This document shows positions 63,019-64,000 of a stretch of DNA of 64,000 nucleotides, one piece after another. The position numbers and the translations under genes were made by a program. This DNA comes from Obelidium mucronatum (Eukaryota > Chytridiomycota > Chytridiomycetes > Chytridiales > Chytriomycetaceae), in NCBI GenBank assembly GCA_025765595.1, contig JAIVFH010000050.1, positions 1-64,000 on the forward strand. The letters run 5' to 3'. Below the pieces are notes generated by a model, which was not told where the DNA came from, did no database searches, and saw only the letters and a program-made list of their open reading frames with translations. Positions within the stretch are counted from its first letter, which is position 1. The number at the start of each line of letters is the position of its first letter.

Positions 63019-64000
63019 TGGAGTTGGTCACACAGCTAGAACATCTAGCGAATCGACCCGACAATGCCGAAGCAGGCGTTGTTGATCTACAAAACCAAAT
63101 AGTTCGAATGCATTCTGATCGCAAGCGTTAGTTTTAATTAATGTCCAACCTTGTTTTTGTTTCTGTCAAGCTGATGAGTGTGTTGTGGATTAGCTTTGGC
63201 CATGTCTGCTCTCTTCAACAAACAAGGCGGCATCCTTTCTGTCCTGAAAACCAATCGAGAGTCGTTTACTCCGAAAGCAAAGTATCTGATGCTTGACTTT
63301 ATTGCGGAACTGGTCAAGAAACAGTATGCAACGAGTGAGAATGTCCCAGCCGATATACACGTAAACCATACTCTCTCATAACGACACAAAACGAAAATTG
63401 AGGCTGATATTTTGTTTGTTTTTTTACTATTCGGAAAAAAGGCAACATGTTGGCTGCTCTTCAGCCATTCCAAAGAACTCTCTGCCGTAAAAAAGAGTGC
63501 TGTCCACGTTCTCGTCGCGTTGGTGGAGGAAAAGCTGTTGGATTCCAGTGCTTTGGAAGCAATGATCAAGCGATTCATGACTTCTTTTATTCAGAACCAG
63601 TCGAAGCTTGTATCTTCAGGTGTGGAAAGCAACCTCTGGCCAGGTCATGAAAACTTATTTTGCCATATACCGTAGTCAAATGCGCTATTCTTGAACTGTT
63701 TGGGGCATCCGTGAGATACTATCCCGACTCATTCACGATTGATAAACAAGATCCTGAACACATTAAACGGCGGCTGTTGACGACAATGTCTACGTGCATT
63801 AATTCTTCCAATCCAGACATGGAATTATTGGCAGGCGCAGTTTTAGGGCTGGGAAACTATCTTTATTCGTTTGATATTACAGAAGGTTTGTGTTTTTGAG
63901 GATCGCGTTTCATACTCTTCACATGAAAAACTAAATGACCACTAACGCTCACAAAAAAAAAAGCCGAATCCAAAGACTGCATTTGCAACAATCAGGAAAA
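63019..64000 (+). CDS. DNA-PKcs (PRKDC)-like N-terminus, cut by the window end
   Basis: Start MELVTQLEHLANRPDNAEAG at 63019. Exons (introns near 63127-63194, 63362-63440, 63640-63672 and 63884 on) encode HEAT-like helices: GGILSVLKTNRESFTPKAKY, LDFIAELVKKQYATSENVP, VKKSAVHVLVALVEEKLLDS, VKCAILELFGASVRYYPDSF and LLAGAVLGLGNYLYSF. Order and spacing resemble residues ~60-250 of DNA-PKcs (GLLVFVRKSL, CKIPALDLLIKLLQTF, VLAGCLKGLSSLLCNF). It is recognised from memory of the family, not by search. Another HEAT-repeat giant is the main alternative. Confidence 0.5.

Overview
This is a gene-dense eukaryotic nuclear window. Genes lie on both strands and are split by short GT-AG introns (mostly about 50-110 nt) with T-rich acceptors. 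Flanking genes are often separated by less than 100 bp. The gene set is fungal-like: BCS1, a yeast-type amino-acid permease, TRM112, UQCC2, an M43 protease with a chitin-binding-type module, and Plavaka and pogo transposons. It also holds a four-helix TMEM237-like ciliary transition-zone protein and what looks like the N-terminus of DNA-PKcs. Together these suggest a flagellated (zoosporic, chytrid-like) early-diverging fungus. That placement is inference; no marker in the window proves it.

Layout. 0-5 kb: ETHE1-type persulfide dioxygenase, an ER DnaJ protein, an adjacent J-like protein without the HPD motif, and a SAC3/GANP-like protein. 5-12 kb: BCS1, unidentified genes, dispersed repeats and a damaged lipase-like gene. 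12.3-21.1 kb: a transposon island with a Plavaka-type transposase, a divergent companion gene, an integrase-type DDE transposase and a pogo transposase. 21-28 kb: a Crinkler-like protein (Ubl-like header plus PD-(D/E)XK-like domain), TMEM237, an RCC1-repeat protein and two tandem mitochondrial TPR paralogues. 28-34 kb: an intact secreted M43-type metalloprotease, SDR, GST and a decayed paralogue of the protease. 34-48 kb: PPIL2, complex I 49-kDa subunit, a second cyclophilin, a TPR protein, a WDR62/MAPKBP1-like protein, an amino-acid permease and an intact lipase-like paralogue. 49-64 kb: tRNA-Asn, a ZIP transporter, TRM112, SPOUT1, UQCC2-like, a copper-chaperone (HMA) cluster, METAP1, a TBC RabGAP, NAF1, a small ORF and the start of the DNA-PKcs-like gene.

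Functional themes are mitochondrial respiration and its assembly (BCS1, UQCC2, NDUFS2), RNA and translation factors (TRM112, SPOUT1, NAF1, PPIL2), and metal handling (ZIP, HMA proteins). Nothing indicates operon-like co-regulation, but many neighbours are divergent and probably share promoter regions.

Two patterns cut across genes. First, three introns in unrelated genes carry arrays of a short GC-rich palindrome of the form ACCGCCGAAGGCGGT, nearly always in the same orientation relative to transcription. Second, many otherwise well conserved genes can only be read through by shifting frame, and most of these offsets are +1. Insertion errors in the assembly are the simplest explanation, but other genes here are long and error-free, so the pattern deserves a check against reads. 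Exon boundaries given here come from reading by eye and are approximate.
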